Origin: an uncultured Saprospiraceae bacterium
GTDB lineage: Bacteria > Bacteroidota > Bacteroidia > Chitinophagales > Saprospiraceae
Direction: 5' to 3'
Length of the DNA: 34,656 bases
Assembly: GCA_937941095.1 (NCBI GenBank)
Contig: CALDYJ010000161.1
Span: 1 to 34,656, forward strand
Shown here: in pieces, positions 7,982 through 17,020 of the stretch
Numbering within the stretch: the first letter of the stretch is position 1
Layout: every line of letters begins with the position of its first letter
Position numbers and translations under genes: made by a program
Notes under the pieces: model-generated
Databases searched by the model: none
The model's input: only the letters and a program-made list of their open reading frames with translations
What the model was told of the DNA's origin: nothing

Positions 7982-8265
7982 TGGATAATAACTGGCCCTT
8001 ATGGGAAGTATTTATAAGAAGTAAAAGTGGATTACATCACAAACACGTAGGCAGTCTCCATGCAGTAGATGCAGAAATGGCCATTCAAAATGCTCGTGAT
8101 GTCTATACACGTCGTAGTGAAGGGGTGAGTATTTGGGTTGTAGCATCTTCAAACATCACTGCTAGTAATCCTGAAAATGGAGAGGCGCTTTTTGATCCGG
8201 CCAACGATAAAGTCTATAGGCATCCGACTTTTTATAATCTTCCTGATGAACTTAAACACATCTAG
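7981..8265 (+). CDS. paaB: 1,2-phenylacetyl-CoA epoxidase subunit PaaB
   Basis: This is a 94-residue structural subunit of the phenylacetyl-CoA epoxidase, needed to hold PaaA-PaaC heterodimers in the active assembly. It starts with the typical WPLWEVFIRSK and contains GLHHKHVGSLHAVDAEMA and the NARDVYTRRSEG region. It overlaps paaA by one base. Size, motifs and position all agree, so the call is secure. Confidence 0.94.
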   Translation: MDNNWPLWEVFIRSKSGLHHKHVGSLHAVDAEMAIQNARDVYTRRSEGVSIWVVASSNITASNPENGEALFDPANDKVYRHPTFYNLPDELKHI

Positions 8266-8323
8266 TAAAAGTGATTAAAGTAATCAATATCTACCTGTCA
8301 ATCCATTTCAATACAGCCTAATA

Positions 8324-9073
8324 ATGAATTACAAATTAAACTATATTCTTCATTTAGCGGACAACGCATTAATCTTAGGGCACAGGCTTTCTGAATGGTG
8401 TGGTCATGGACCAGTCTTAGAACAAGACATGGCATTAACAAACATTGCTTTGGATTTGGTTGGCCAATCAAGGTCTTTGTATCAATTAGCAGCGAGCATT
8501 CAGGATGAAGGAAAAACGGAAGATGACTTAGCGTATTTTAGAGATGTCATAGATTTCAAAAATGTACTTTTAGTTGAGCAAGAGAATGGGGATTTCGCGC
8601 AAACTATATTAAGGCAGTTTTTATTTGATGCTTACAATTTTCATCTCTACCAAAAATTATTAAAAAGTTCGGATAAACAATTGAGTGCTATTGCTGAAAA
8701 ATCATTAAAAGAAATTACTTATCATTTGAGATGGAGTTCAGAATGGGTAATCAGATTAGGAGATGGTACAGAAGAAAGTAACAGAAGAATTAACGAAGCC
8801 ATCGAAGCACTTTGGCCATATGCCGGTGAATTGTTTATACCAGCAACATACGAATTAGAAGCAGTTAAAGAAGGATTAGGCGTGGATTCTGCTTCATTAA
8901 AAGAACTCTGGTCAACTGAAATAAAAAACGTTTTCGATGAAGCTAATCTCGAGGTTCCTGAAGAAAGCTGGGTGCAAAAAGGTGGGAAGAATGGTATTCA
9001 TACAGAAAAACTAGGCTTCTTATTAGCAGAAATGCAATTCTTACAAAGAGCTTACCCTGGCCAGGAGTGGTAA
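8324..9073 (+). CDS. paaC: 1,2-phenylacetyl-CoA epoxidase subunit PaaC
   Basis: PaaC is the ferritin-like partner of PaaA, with a related fold but without a working metal site in characterised members. The 249-residue sequence has the family's signature regions: LADNALILGHRLSEWCGHGP near the N-terminus, NIALDLVGQSRSLYQLA, and the helix with TYHLRWSSEWVIRLGDGTEES. It follows paaB after a 58-base gap and precedes paaD by 25 bases on the same strand. No upstream in-frame extension is needed, as the start matches the expected N-terminus. Confidence 0.94.
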   Translation: MNYKLNYILHLADNALILGHRLSEWCGHGPVLEQDMALTNIALDLVGQSRSLYQLAASIQDEGKTEDDLAYFRDVIDFKNVLLVEQENGDFAQTILRQFLFDAYNFHLYQKLLKSSDKQLSAIAEKSLKEITYHLRWSSEWVIRLGDGTEESNRRINEAIEALWPYAGELFIPATYELEAVKEGLGVDSASLKELWSTEIKNVFDEANLEVPEESWVQKGGKNGIHTEKLGFLLAEMQFLQRAYPGQEW

Positions 9074-9098
9074 TCTACAAAGCTTCCCTATTTAATTA

Positions 9099-9608
9099 AT
9101 GCACAAGCTGCTCATGCATCACATCACCACAAAAGAAAGTATATATAAACTCTTGGAACAAGTCTTTGATCCAGAAGTTCCTGTTCTCACTATACTCGAT
9201 CTAGGAATTGTGAGAGATGTAATCTTAGGTAAAGAAGTCTTGGAAATTGTTATCACACCTACTTATAGCGGATGTCCTGCAATGGATATGATAGAAGTAA
9301 ACATTAAAGCCGTACTCCAAGAAAATGGTTTTGAAAAAATAAAAATCAAAACGATACTCAGCCCTGCATGGACAACTGATTGGCTGTCAGAAGATGGAAA
9401 AAGAAAATTGCTTGAATATGGAATTGTTCCTCCAATGGGACCTTCTAAAAGTAAGCGAGCATTATTTGCTTCAGCCGATGCCATACAGTGTCCTAGATGT
9501 AATTCTGCTAAGACTGAAATGTTGAGTCAGTTTGGTTCTACCGCTTGCAAAGCTCAATACCGATGCAATGAATGTTTAGAACCTTTTGACTATTTTAAAT
9601 GTCATTAA
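9099..9608 (+). CDS. paaD: PaaD, iron-sulfur/metal maturation factor of the epoxidase
   Basis: PaaD belongs to the MIP18/DUF59 family and is thought to help insert or maintain the metal centres of the epoxidase. The N-terminal domain shows FDPEVPVLTILDLGIVRDV (about 23-41) and the TYSGCPAMDM segment with C59. The C-terminus is a Cys-rich zinc-ribbon-like element with cysteines at 131, 134, 150, 156, 159 and 168, as in PaaD proper and unlike SufT-type paralogues. The start could also be the second Met (9114), since neither has a Shine-Dalgarno sequence. It lies 26 bases before paaG. Confidence 0.93.
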   Translation: MHKLLMHHITTKESIYKLLEQVFDPEVPVLTILDLGIVRDVILGKEVLEIVITPTYSGCPAMDMIEVNIKAVLQENGFEKIKIKTILSPAWTTDWLSEDGKRKLLEYGIVPPMGPSKSKRALFASADAIQCPRCNSAKTEMLSQFGSTACKAQYRCNECLEPFDYFKCH

Positions 9609-9634
9609 TTCAATTACTTTTACAATAAAAAAGA

Positions 9635-10411
9635 ATGAATTTAATCAAATTCGAAATCAAAGATTTAGTCGCTAGCATTTCCTTAAATAGACCTAGCGTA
9701 TATAATAGTTTCAATAGAGAAATGGCTCTTGAAGTTCAGGCAGCTTTTGACGAATGCAAAGAAAACCCTGAAGTGAGATGCATAAAACTGACTGGAGAAG
9801 GGAAGGCTTTTTGTGCTGGCCAAGATTTACAAGAAGTGATTGCTGAAGATGGACCAGAATTATCAGCCATCATACAAGAACATTTTAATCCAATTGTTGA
9901 AAGGATAAGAGAAATTGAAAAGCCTGTCATTGCAGCAGTTAATGGAGTGGCTGCAGGAGCAGGAGCAAACATGGCACTTTGTTGTGATATTGTTGTTGCT
10001 CAAAACAATGCTTCTTTTATTCAAGCTTTTAGCAAAATTGGTTTAATACCAGATACTGGTGGAACTTATTTTTTACCTAGATTAATTGGTTGGCAAAAGG
10101 CAAGTGCCTTAATGATGACAGGAGATAAAGTTTCTGCAGAAGAAGCATTACAATTAGGGATGTTATACAAAGTTTACGAAGAAGCGGAATTTCAAGCTAG
10201 AGTTGATGCCCTTTGCATTAAAATGGCAAATATGCCTACTAAAGGTCTAGCTTACACAAAAAGAGCTTTAAATTATTCATTGACCAATGATTTGACCACC
10301 CAATTAGGCATAGAAGATCAATTGCAAACCTTAGCGAGTCACACCGAAGATTATAAGGAAGGTGTTGCTGCTTTTTTAGAAAAAAGAAAAGCAATTTTTA
10401 AAGGGGCTTAG
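9635..10411 (+). CDS. paaG: PaaG-type epoxyphenylacetyl-CoA isomerase (crotonase fold)
   Basis: This is a crotonase-superfamily enzyme of 258 residues. In the pathway PaaG converts ring-1,2-epoxyphenylacetyl-CoA to the oxepin form before ring cleavage. The oxyanion-hole segments AFCAGQDL (58-65) and NGVAAGAGANMAL (103-115) are intact. GLIPDTGGTYFLPR places Asp140 where PaaG uses its catalytic Asp. PaaF-type hydratases carry Glu residues in this region instead, so I favour PaaG. It sits directly after paaD. No separate paaF is visible in the window, so either another locus supplies it or this enzyme also does hydratase work. Confidence 0.87.
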   Translation: MNLIKFEIKDLVASISLNRPSVYNSFNREMALEVQAAFDECKENPEVRCIKLTGEGKAFCAGQDLQEVIAEDGPELSAIIQEHFNPIVERIREIEKPVIAAVNGVAAGAGANMALCCDIVVAQNNASFIQAFSKIGLIPDTGGTYFLPRLIGWQKASALMMTGDKVSAEEALQLGMLYKVYEEAEFQARVDALCIKMANMPTKGLAYTKRALNYSLTNDLTTQLGIEDQLQTLASHTEDYKEGVAAFLEKRKAIFKGA

Positions 10412-10476
10412 TCAAACTATAATGGTTTAAAAAAATCTAAGAAAGGATAAACAATAGTTCATTTAAAACGAAAAAG

Positions 10477-11637
10477 TTGATAAAAGTAGGAATCATAGGA
10501 AGTGGATCAATGGGATCAGGGATTGCACAGGTTGCGGCTACTGCTGGTCACGAAGTTTATATCTGCGACAATAATCCAGAAGCGCTAATCAAATCAAGAG
10601 ATAAATTATTAAAAATTCTAAACCGCTTAGTGGAGAAAGGAAGATTAGAAGACGAAGAAGCAAAGGCTATTTTTGGAAGAATCTATTTTAAGAAATCTTA
10701 TGAATCTTTTGCAGATTGCGGCTTAGTTATTGAAGCCATAATCGAAAATTTAACCATCAAAAAGAAAGTTTTTGCAGAACTTGAAAACATAGTAGATCCT
10801 AAAACAATATTGGCAACCAATACATCTTCACTTTCAGTGGCAAGCATTGCTTCTGCTTGTAAGCATGCTGAAAGACTTATTGGGATTCATTTTTTTAATC
10901 CTGCTCCATTAATGAAACTTGTAGAAATAATCCCGGCCATTCAAACAAGTGAGGTTACGACAAAAGAAAGTAGAAACATTATTGAATCTTGGGGCAAGTT
11001 AACTGTACTTGCCAAAGATACTCCCGGCTTTATTGTTAATAGAGTAGCAAGACCTTTTTATGGTGAAGCTTTAAGAATCTATGAAGAAGGTATCGCAGAT
11101 TTTGCAAGCATAGATTGGGCGATGACTGAGATTGCAGGTTTTAGAATGGGGCCTTTCGCCTTGATGGATTACATTGGAAATGACGTAAATTATATCGTAA
11201 CAGAAACAGTCTTCAAAAGCTTTTATAATGACCCTAGATACAAACCAGCTTTTACACAAAAGAGATTAGCTGAAGCAGGTTTTTTAGGACGTAAGTCAGG
11301 TCAAGGCTATTACTCCTATCAAGAGGGCATTGAAAAACCAATGCCTAATAAAAGTAAAGAATTGGGAGAAGCTATTGTCAAAAGAATTGTGGTGATGCTA
11401 ATCAATGAGGCGGCCGATGCAAAATTTTGGCAAATAGCTAGTATAGAAGACATCGATTTAGCCATGACTAAAGGAGTGAATTATCCAAAAGGTTTATTAG
11501 CATGGGCAGACGAGTGGGGGATACAAAATTGTGTTGGCATGCTCGACAAACTTTACGATGAATACAGAGAAGATAGGTATAGATGCAGTCCGCTCCTTCG
11601 AAAAATGGCAAGAGATAAAACTAAATTTTATGCTTAA
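10477..11637 (+). CDS. paaH: 3-hydroxyacyl-CoA dehydrogenase PaaH
   Basis: The enzyme oxidises 3-hydroxyadipyl-CoA to 3-oxoadipyl-CoA with NAD+. The Rossmann domain has GSGSMG at 8-13. The catalytic region shows S117, H138 in IGIHFFNPAPL, E150 and N188 in DTPGFIVNR. A second, shortened dehydrogenase C-terminal domain covers about 300-375 (VNYPKGLLAWADEWG). The total of 386 residues is longer than a 282-residue butyryl-type enzyme but shorter than E. coli PaaH (475). Translation must begin at TTG (10477): MIKVGIIGSGSMG is the natural N-terminus and no ATG fits. Its stop overlaps the ATG of the next gene by 8 bases. Confidence 0.9.
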   Translation: MIKVGIIGSGSMGSGIAQVAATAGHEVYICDNNPEALIKSRDKLLKILNRLVEKGRLEDEEAKAIFGRIYFKKSYESFADCGLVIEAIIENLTIKKKVFAELENIVDPKTILATNTSSLSVASIASACKHAERLIGIHFFNPAPLMKLVEIIPAIQTSEVTTKESRNIIESWGKLTVLAKDTPGFIVNRVARPFYGEALRIYEEGIADFASIDWAMTEIAGFRMGPFALMDYIGNDVNYIVTETVFKSFYNDPRYKPAFTQKRLAEAGFLGRKSGQGYYSYQEGIEKPMPNKSKELGEAIVKRIVVMLINEAADAKFWQIASIEDIDLAMTKGVNYPKGLLAWADEWGIQNCVGMLDKLYDEYREDRYRCSPLLRKMARDKTKFYA

Positions 11638-12925
11638 AATCTGCACTGTTTTATTCTTTCTAATAATAAATATAAGTTTGTTTGCTCAAAGCATTCTTGA
11701 GTTAGCAAACATGCCTGAAGCGGTGAGTAATAATGCAGTTTGTTTAGCGGTAGTAGATGGTAAACAATATGTTTATTCTTTTTCGGGAATTGATGAAAGT
11801 AAATCTTTCGAAGGAATTCATAAAAAATGTTTTAAGTATTCTGTTGAAGAAGATCTTTGGGAACAAATTGCAGATTTGCCTTCAGGAAATGGAAGGATTG
11901 CAGCTGGTGCATCGACCGTGAAAAACAAAATTTACATTTTTGGAGGATACGAAGTTTTTGCTGATGGAAGTGAGAGATCATTTGATGAAGTCCATATTTA
12001 TGACCCAGAATCAAATGTATTTTTAAAGAATGGAACACCGATTCCAGTAGCCACAGATGACCACGTTCAGGCTGTATACAAAGACAGTTTAATTTTCTTG
12101 ATAACTGGTTGGAGTGATGACGACAATATTCCAAATGTCCAAATTTATGATCCCGGATTAGATTTATGGCAAGTAGGTACAAGTGTTCCAGATAATAACT
12201 CTTATAAAGCCTTTGGAGCATCAGGTACAATCTTGGGAGATACAATATATTATAATGGTGGAGTAAGAGTTGTAGCGGGTTCTTTTGCTATGTCGAATAC
12301 AAGTCGGAAAGGGTATATAAATCCTGCTAATCCTTCAGACATCACATGGGAATCAAAAGGATCAGGTTTATCCATAGGATACCGAATGGGGGCAGGTCAA
12401 TATTTTGATACTAAACTTATTTGGATTGGAGGTGCTAACCAAGCTTATAATTATGATGGCCTAGCTTATACTAATCAATCTGGTGTAGATCCTATGTCGA
12501 GGATTTTGTTTTATGATCCTTCTATTGGATCCTTTAGCACGAATGTGATAGATTTTGACGTTATGGATTTAAGAGGATTGGCACAATTAAGTGAGCGAGA
12601 AATAATCTTGTGTGGAGGCATGTTGAAAGATCAAATAGTGAGTAATAAAACGATCAAATTAAGTTTCCCTTTAGTTAGTAATCAAGAAATGTTTAAAGCA
12701 AATTTAAATGCTTTTCCTAATCCCTGTGACCAGGAGCTTTATTTGCCTATTGATGAACAAGGAACACTCAGCCTTTGGAACCTTGATGGAAAAAGAGTGT
12801 TGACAAAGGAAGTAGATTCGTCAATGAGCTTAAATGTAGAAAGCATTCGGAATGGGATTTATTTATTAAAATTCATGAATAAAAGTTCAATCACTACTGT
12901 TCAGAAAATCATAATCCAACATTAA
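11630..12925 (+). CDS. secreted kelch-repeat protein with T9SS sorting domain
   Basis: This 431-residue protein has a signal peptide (MLKICTVLFFLIINISLFAQ). Several kelch-like repeats (for example IYIFGGYEVF near 101-110 and IYDPGLDLW near 172-180) suggest a beta-propeller. A type-A T9SS C-terminal domain covers about 359-431, with AFPNPCDQ, LWNLDGKRV and NGIYLLKF. It is therefore predicted to be exported and then secreted or attached at the cell surface. The frame stays open upstream to 11531, but the ATG at 11630 gives the clean signal peptide. It overlaps paaH by 8 bases and stops 1 base before paaI, so it is a true operon member. The role is unknown: it does not resemble any catalytic Paa enzyme. 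Confidence 0.87.
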   Translation: MLKICTVLFFLIINISLFAQSILELANMPEAVSNNAVCLAVVDGKQYVYSFSGIDESKSFEGIHKKCFKYSVEEDLWEQIADLPSGNGRIAAGASTVKNKIYIFGGYEVFADGSERSFDEVHIYDPESNVFLKNGTPIPVATDDHVQAVYKDSLIFLITGWSDDDNIPNVQIYDPGLDLWQVGTSVPDNNSYKAFGASGTILGDTIYYNGGVRVVAGSFAMSNTSRKGYINPANPSDITWESKGSGLSIGYRMGAGQYFDTKLIWIGGANQAYNYDGLAYTNQSGVDPMSRILFYDPSIGSFSTNVIDFDVMDLRGLAQLSEREIILCGGMLKDQIVSNKTIKLSFPLVSNQEMFKANLNAFPNPCDQELYLPIDEQGTLSLWNLDGKRVLTKEVDSSMSLNVESIRNGIYLLKFMNKSSITTVQKIIIQH

Positions 12926-12926
12926 A

Positions 12927-13343
12927 ATGAGCAACTTACAAGCGAGTGATATTATCGATAAAATGATGTCGGAAGATGCTTTCAGTCAATGGATGGGCGT
13001 AGAGCGTATAGATGAAAAAGCAGGTTACTCCAAAATAAAAATGTTGGTTAGAAAAGAAATGACAAATGGATTTGGAATTTTACATGGAGGAGTAACTTAC
13101 TCTTTTGCAGATAGTGCTTTTGCTTTTGCATCGAATTCACATGGTAAAAAGGCAGTTTCGATAGAAACTTCGATGTCGCATTTGAAAGCTGTAAAAGTTG
13201 GAGATTTATTAATTGCAGAAGCTAAATTAGAGCATTTATCGAATTTGCTTGGACACTACATTGTAAGGGTTACTAATCAAGAAGATGAAACGGTCGCTTT
13301 ATTTAAGGGAACAGTTTATAGAAAAAAAGAAGATTGGACTTAA
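12927..13343 (+). CDS. paaI: PaaI-type hotdog-fold acyl-CoA thioesterase
   Basis: PaaI hydrolyses phenylacetyl-CoA derivatives that clog the pathway and so frees CoA. The 138-residue hotdog protein has N47, the ILHGGVTYSFADSAFAFA helix with H53-G-G55, and D62 where characterised PaaI has its catalytic Asp. It starts 1 base after the kelch gene and ends the operon, 10 bases short of the opposing response regulator gene. Other hydroxyphenylacetyl-type thioesterases share the fold, but the position makes PaaI the best call. Confidence 0.9.
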   Translation: MSNLQASDIIDKMMSEDAFSQWMGVERIDEKAGYSKIKMLVRKEMTNGFGILHGGVTYSFADSAFAFASNSHGKKAVSIETSMSHLKAVKVGDLLIAEAKLEHLSNLLGHYIVRVTNQEDETVALFKGTVYRKKEDWT

Positions 13344-13353
13344 GCTAAATTTG

Positions 13354-14103
13354 CTATCTCGGAAAGTAAGAAGTAATAGTATTTAGTTTTTCTTTAAAAG
13401 CCTTGCCAACATCTAACATTTCATCGTTGTACAAAATAACATAACTGTCACGCCCTTTTGAATATCTTTTCATATGGCTTACATTGACAATAATAGATTT
13501 GTGAATTCTCAAAAAACAGGTTTTAGAGAGTAGTTTTTCACAGGTCTTAAGGTTTACATTCGATGTAAAAGTTTTATCATCTTTACAATGAAAGATACTA
13601 TCCCTGCCTTTAGAATTAATGTATAAAATATCATCAAAATTAAGATGAATTATGCCGCTTGTTTTGGGGACAACGATTGTGGAAGCTTCATGATTTATGT
13701 TAAGGTGCTTAGACCAATCTAAGTCTAATTCATTTTTCTCTTTTTTATGAAATAATTGCACCTTATTTACAACTTTTATAAGTTCATCAATGTCAATGGG
13801 TTTGAGTAAATAACCTATGGCATTAATTTGTTGGGCTTTTAAAGCATACTCTTCAAAGGCAGTTGTAAAGATGATTTTGAAATCCATTTTTTCAAAATGC
13901 TCTACTAGTTTGAATCCATTGTAGTTAGGCATTCTTACATCGAGAAAAACAAGATCTGGTTTAGTTTTCGCTATTAATTTTACAGCAGAGAGCACATCAT
14001 TAGCTGTGCCTACGACTTCTAATGAGTCACAATAACTTTCTATTAAGGTGTTTAAAGCACTTCTAGCTAATGGTTCATCATCAACTATTATTGTTTTTAT
14101 CAT
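13354..14103 (-). CDS. LytTR-family response regulator
   Basis: This 249-residue response regulator has a receiver domain with acidic pair D8-D9, phospho-acceptor D55 in FLDVRMP, T80 and K101. A C-terminal LytTR DNA-binding domain covers about 145-245 (HLNFDDILYINSKGRD, TCFLRIHKSIIVN). LytTR proteins bind direct-repeat sites and usually act with LytS-type kinases. The start lies inside the last 23 bases of the kinase gene, so the two are translationally coupled and almost certainly cognate. The target genes are not evident in the window. Confidence 0.93.
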   Translation of the reverse strand: MIKTIIVDDEPLARSALNTLIESYCDSLEVVGTANDVLSAVKLIAKTKPDLVFLDVRMPNYNGFKLVEHFEKMDFKIIFTTAFEEYALKAQQINAIGYLLKPIDIDELIKVVNKVQLFHKKEKNELDLDWSKHLNINHEASTIVVPKTSGIIHLNFDDILYINSKGRDSIFHCKDDKTFTSNVNLKTCEKLLSKTCFLRIHKSIIVNVSHMKRYSKGRDSYVILYNDEMLDVGKAFKEKLNTITSYFPR

Positions 14104-16972
14104 AGAGCTCTAAGTTAATGAATTCTAAGGTTAATTCTATTTTTGTACCAATGGCATTTTTATCTTCATCGTATAAGTCAATTATACGTAGTTTATGATT
14201 TTTACCAGTATTATCATTGATTAAACGAAGTCTTTTAGCGGTGATGTTGAGTGCTTTTGAACCGTATTCTTTTGAATTTTCAACTTTTAATTCTTCTGAC
14301 TTTTCTCTTCCAATCCCATTATCTTCAACGGTAACTAACAACTTAAATTGATCGATTTTCTTAAAAGAAATTAACAAGGACTTGATCCCTTCTTTTGGTT
14401 TTAGACCATGAATTAAAGCATTTTCTACAAAAGGTTGAATCAGCATAGAAGGAATTCCCACTGACAAAGTATCTAGCTTTTCATCAATGCTAATGTCATA
14501 CTTAAAATCATTATCAAACCTAAGTTCTTCTAATGAAAGGTAAAGTTCTAAACTCTCATTGGCTTCATCCAAGGAAAGAAATTCCTTGCTCGAATTATTA
14601 AGGATCATTCGCATTAATTTTGAAAATTTGCTTAGATACTTGTTAGCTGATCTTTTCTCTTCTTGAAGAATGAAATCAGAAAGAGAGTTTAAAGAATTAA
14701 AAATAAAATGAGGATTCATTTGAGCACGGAGAGCAGTCAACTTTGAACTTAACAATTCCCTTTTTCTAGCTTCTCTTTTTTGAATTTCTTTGTAATACAT
14801 TTTGAAACCTAGATACGTAAGGGCAAATCCTAAAAGATAAATTATAAAAGTAAATACTTTTCTTTCATGCAAACGAAAAGGGATATAAAACAGTAATTCT
14901 TTTTCCGCAGACCAATCTGAGTTTATCCCTTTTGCTCTAAGCTTAAATACATATTTACCTGGTGAAAGATTTGGGTATTGAGCAACTGTGTTTTTACTGT
15001 TAATCCAATCTTGATCTATACCTTCCATTTTATATTGGTAAGATATATCGTTGGCATTTGTGAAACTCACCCCATTAAACTGGATTTTAATATTTCGTTC
15101 GTTCTTTTTTAATTCATACTTTAAAAGTAAGGTAGTGTCTCTTTCATTAATTTTTACATTTGAAAAATTAACTAATGGATCACCATGAATTATTTTATGT
15201 TCGTCATGAATTATTGCAATTCCTTTGTTGGTTGAAACAATCAATTTATTATTCCAATAACTAAGGTCATTAATTTCGTTAGAAGGTAAACCATCATCAC
15301 TTTTCAATACTTGAACCTTATTTGTGCTCAAATTGATTTTATTTAAGCCATTGCTTGTTGCCACCCAAGCTATTTCATTGACAATGCATACATCTCTACA
15401 GAAATTACTGCTCAAACCACTTTTTTTGGTGAAACTTTGTACAATAGTATCACCAGCTATTTTGTGGACTCCATTTGAATGAGTCGCTATCCAATAAAAG
15501 CCATGAGAGTCTTTATGTATTTTTCTGACATCAAAGTATTTTTTATTCAACAAAGGAATGCCTTGATTACCGTTACACTGATACAATCCATCTACACTTC
15601 CAAACAAAGCAGTTTTTTCATCTATTGCATAGCAAGAATAAGTTCTTTTGCCTAAATAGGATTGTACATCATTTGTTTTAAGATCAACTTTAAAAAAATT
15701 ATTCCCGCCACCAATCCAAGCTATTTGATCTTTAATTTCTAAGCATTTATAAAAGCCATTTAGAAAAGTCGTGTTTGTTTTTTTGTCAAGATTATATTTG
15801 CTTATCCCATTACTATTTACATAGTAAAAATCATTTCCAATATTACTGATGTCATAGATGGTGTATTTGTTATTAATGGATTCCGTTTTGTGAATTAAAT
15901 TTAAATTTTTGTCATAAAACAAAAGCTGCGATCGATCTGTACCAACAGCTAAATAATCTTCATTGTGATGAACACAATTAAACCTTCCTGCATTTGGTTC
16001 ATTTAAAATCTTTAATGGTTTTTTTGATAACCTATAGATGCCGTTGCTACTTGTTCCAATCCAAATTTGATTGATTTTATCAGCAAAAATTATGGTCGTA
16101 TTAATTCCTTTAAATAAGTGTTGAGCATCTTTTCTATAAGGGGTGGATAATGGAAATTTATAAATTCCGTCTGAACTGAGTGCCCAAAATGTTTTATTTT
16201 CATCTAGATAAATATCGTTTAAAGCATTAGTGAATAGCTTTTCGAAATCTTTAAAGACATAAGAGTAATTTGGTTCAGCAAAAGAACTTGTATAAATCTT
16301 ATCTCTTTGTAAGATGGAATAAGAAAGGCTATCAGATTTAAAATGAGATAAAAAATATCTTGGAACCATATTTAAAACTCCATTATTTTTTTTGTCGAAA
16401 TTTTTATCATAAACCAAATATTTATTGGTTAGATGAACTCTCGTTCCCTCTTTTTCATGATAAATGGCTCGGATTAAGTTTTTATTTTTATTTTCGAATT
16501 CAATGGATTTTATTTTTTCTAAAGTTTTAAGGTCGAAAATATTAATATCGTATCCTTCTAAATTCCAAATCCAAAGGTTTCCAAAAAAGTCTTCAGAAAT
16601 TTTTACGAAACCATTACTAGGAGTATAATTCTTTGGAGGAAATTGAAATACTTTACCATCCTTTATATAAAAGACCATCCCGTCTAACTGAATGCACCAA
16701 AGTCTTTGTTCACTATCCTTAAACATTTTGATGATTTCTTTTTCACCAAAACCTTTAAAACTAGGTTCAATAAATTCTCGGCCATTAAATTTATTCAAAC
16801 CTGCATTTGTTGCTATCCAAATATATCCCTGATTATCTTGGTTGATTTCATAGATATAATCTGATTTTAGCCCTTCATTTATGGTATAATTCCGAACATT
16901 AAAATCTTGACCTTTCAAGGCATTCACCACAAAGAAGGCGATTAATATTAAACAAGATTTTCTACCTTTCAC
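14081..16972 (-). CDS. propeller-type sensor histidine kinase (LytS/YpdA class)
   Basis: This is a 963-residue sensor kinase. A signal peptide (ending near GQDFN) leads to a large periplasmic region of two-component-regulator propeller repeats (IWIATNAGLNKFNGREF, IWIGTSSNGIYRLS, YWIATHSNGVHKI). A Y_Y_Y domain follows (YQYKMEGIDQDWINS), then a membrane helix at about 706-725, a HisKA_7TM/LytS-type kinase with H755 in QMNPHFIFNSLNSL, an N-box around NALIHG and DNGIG near 884-888. There is no receiver domain: the partner is the overlapping LytTR gene. This layout resembles the hybrid sensors that detect glycan fragments in Bacteroides, but the ligand here is unknown. Confidence 0.92.
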   Translation of the reverse strand: MKGRKSCLILIAFFVVNALKGQDFNVRNYTINEGLKSDYIYEINQDNQGYIWIATNAGLNKFNGREFIEPSFKGFGEKEIIKMFKDSEQRLWCIQLDGMVFYIKDGKVFQFPPKNYTPSNGFVKISEDFFGNLWIWNLEGYDINIFDLKTLEKIKSIEFENKNKNLIRAIYHEKEGTRVHLTNKYLVYDKNFDKKNNGVLNMVPRYFLSHFKSDSLSYSILQRDKIYTSSFAEPNYSYVFKDFEKLFTNALNDIYLDENKTFWALSSDGIYKFPLSTPYRKDAQHLFKGINTTIIFADKINQIWIGTSSNGIYRLSKKPLKILNEPNAGRFNCVHHNEDYLAVGTDRSQLLFYDKNLNLIHKTESINNKYTIYDISNIGNDFYYVNSNGISKYNLDKKTNTTFLNGFYKCLEIKDQIAWIGGGNNFFKVDLKTNDVQSYLGKRTYSCYAIDEKTALFGSVDGLYQCNGNQGIPLLNKKYFDVRKIHKDSHGFYWIATHSNGVHKIAGDTIVQSFTKKSGLSSNFCRDVCIVNEIAWVATSNGLNKINLSTNKVQVLKSDDGLPSNEINDLSYWNNKLIVSTNKGIAIIHDEHKIIHGDPLVNFSNVKINERDTTLLLKYELKKNERNIKIQFNGVSFTNANDISYQYKMEGIDQDWINSKNTVAQYPNLSPGKYVFKLRAKGINSDWSAEKELLFYIPFRLHERKVFTFIIYLLGFALTYLGFKMYYKEIQKREARKRELLSSKLTALRAQMNPHFIFNSLNSLSDFILQEEKRSANKYLSKFSKLMRMILNNSSKEFLSLDEANESLELYLSLEELRFDNDFKYDISIDEKLDTLSVGIPSMLIQPFVENALIHGLKPKEGIKSLLISFKKIDQFKLLVTVEDNGIGREKSEELKVENSKEYGSKALNITAKRLRLINDNTGKNHKLRIIDLYDEDKNAIGTKIELTLEFINLELYDKNNNS

Positions 16973-17020
16973 ACTATAAAAGTACGAATTATTAGAGCTA
17001 GAAATTTCTTAGACTGGATT

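Noticed and set aside
11531..11629. upstream extension of the kelch gene to 11531
   Set aside because: It would overlap paaH by over 100 bases and bury the signal peptide, which starts cleanly at 11630.
11832..12245. 137-codon minus-strand ORF inside the kelch gene
   Set aside because: It is fully antisense to a gene with a signal peptide, kelch repeats and T9SS domain. It has no recognisable motif or promoter.
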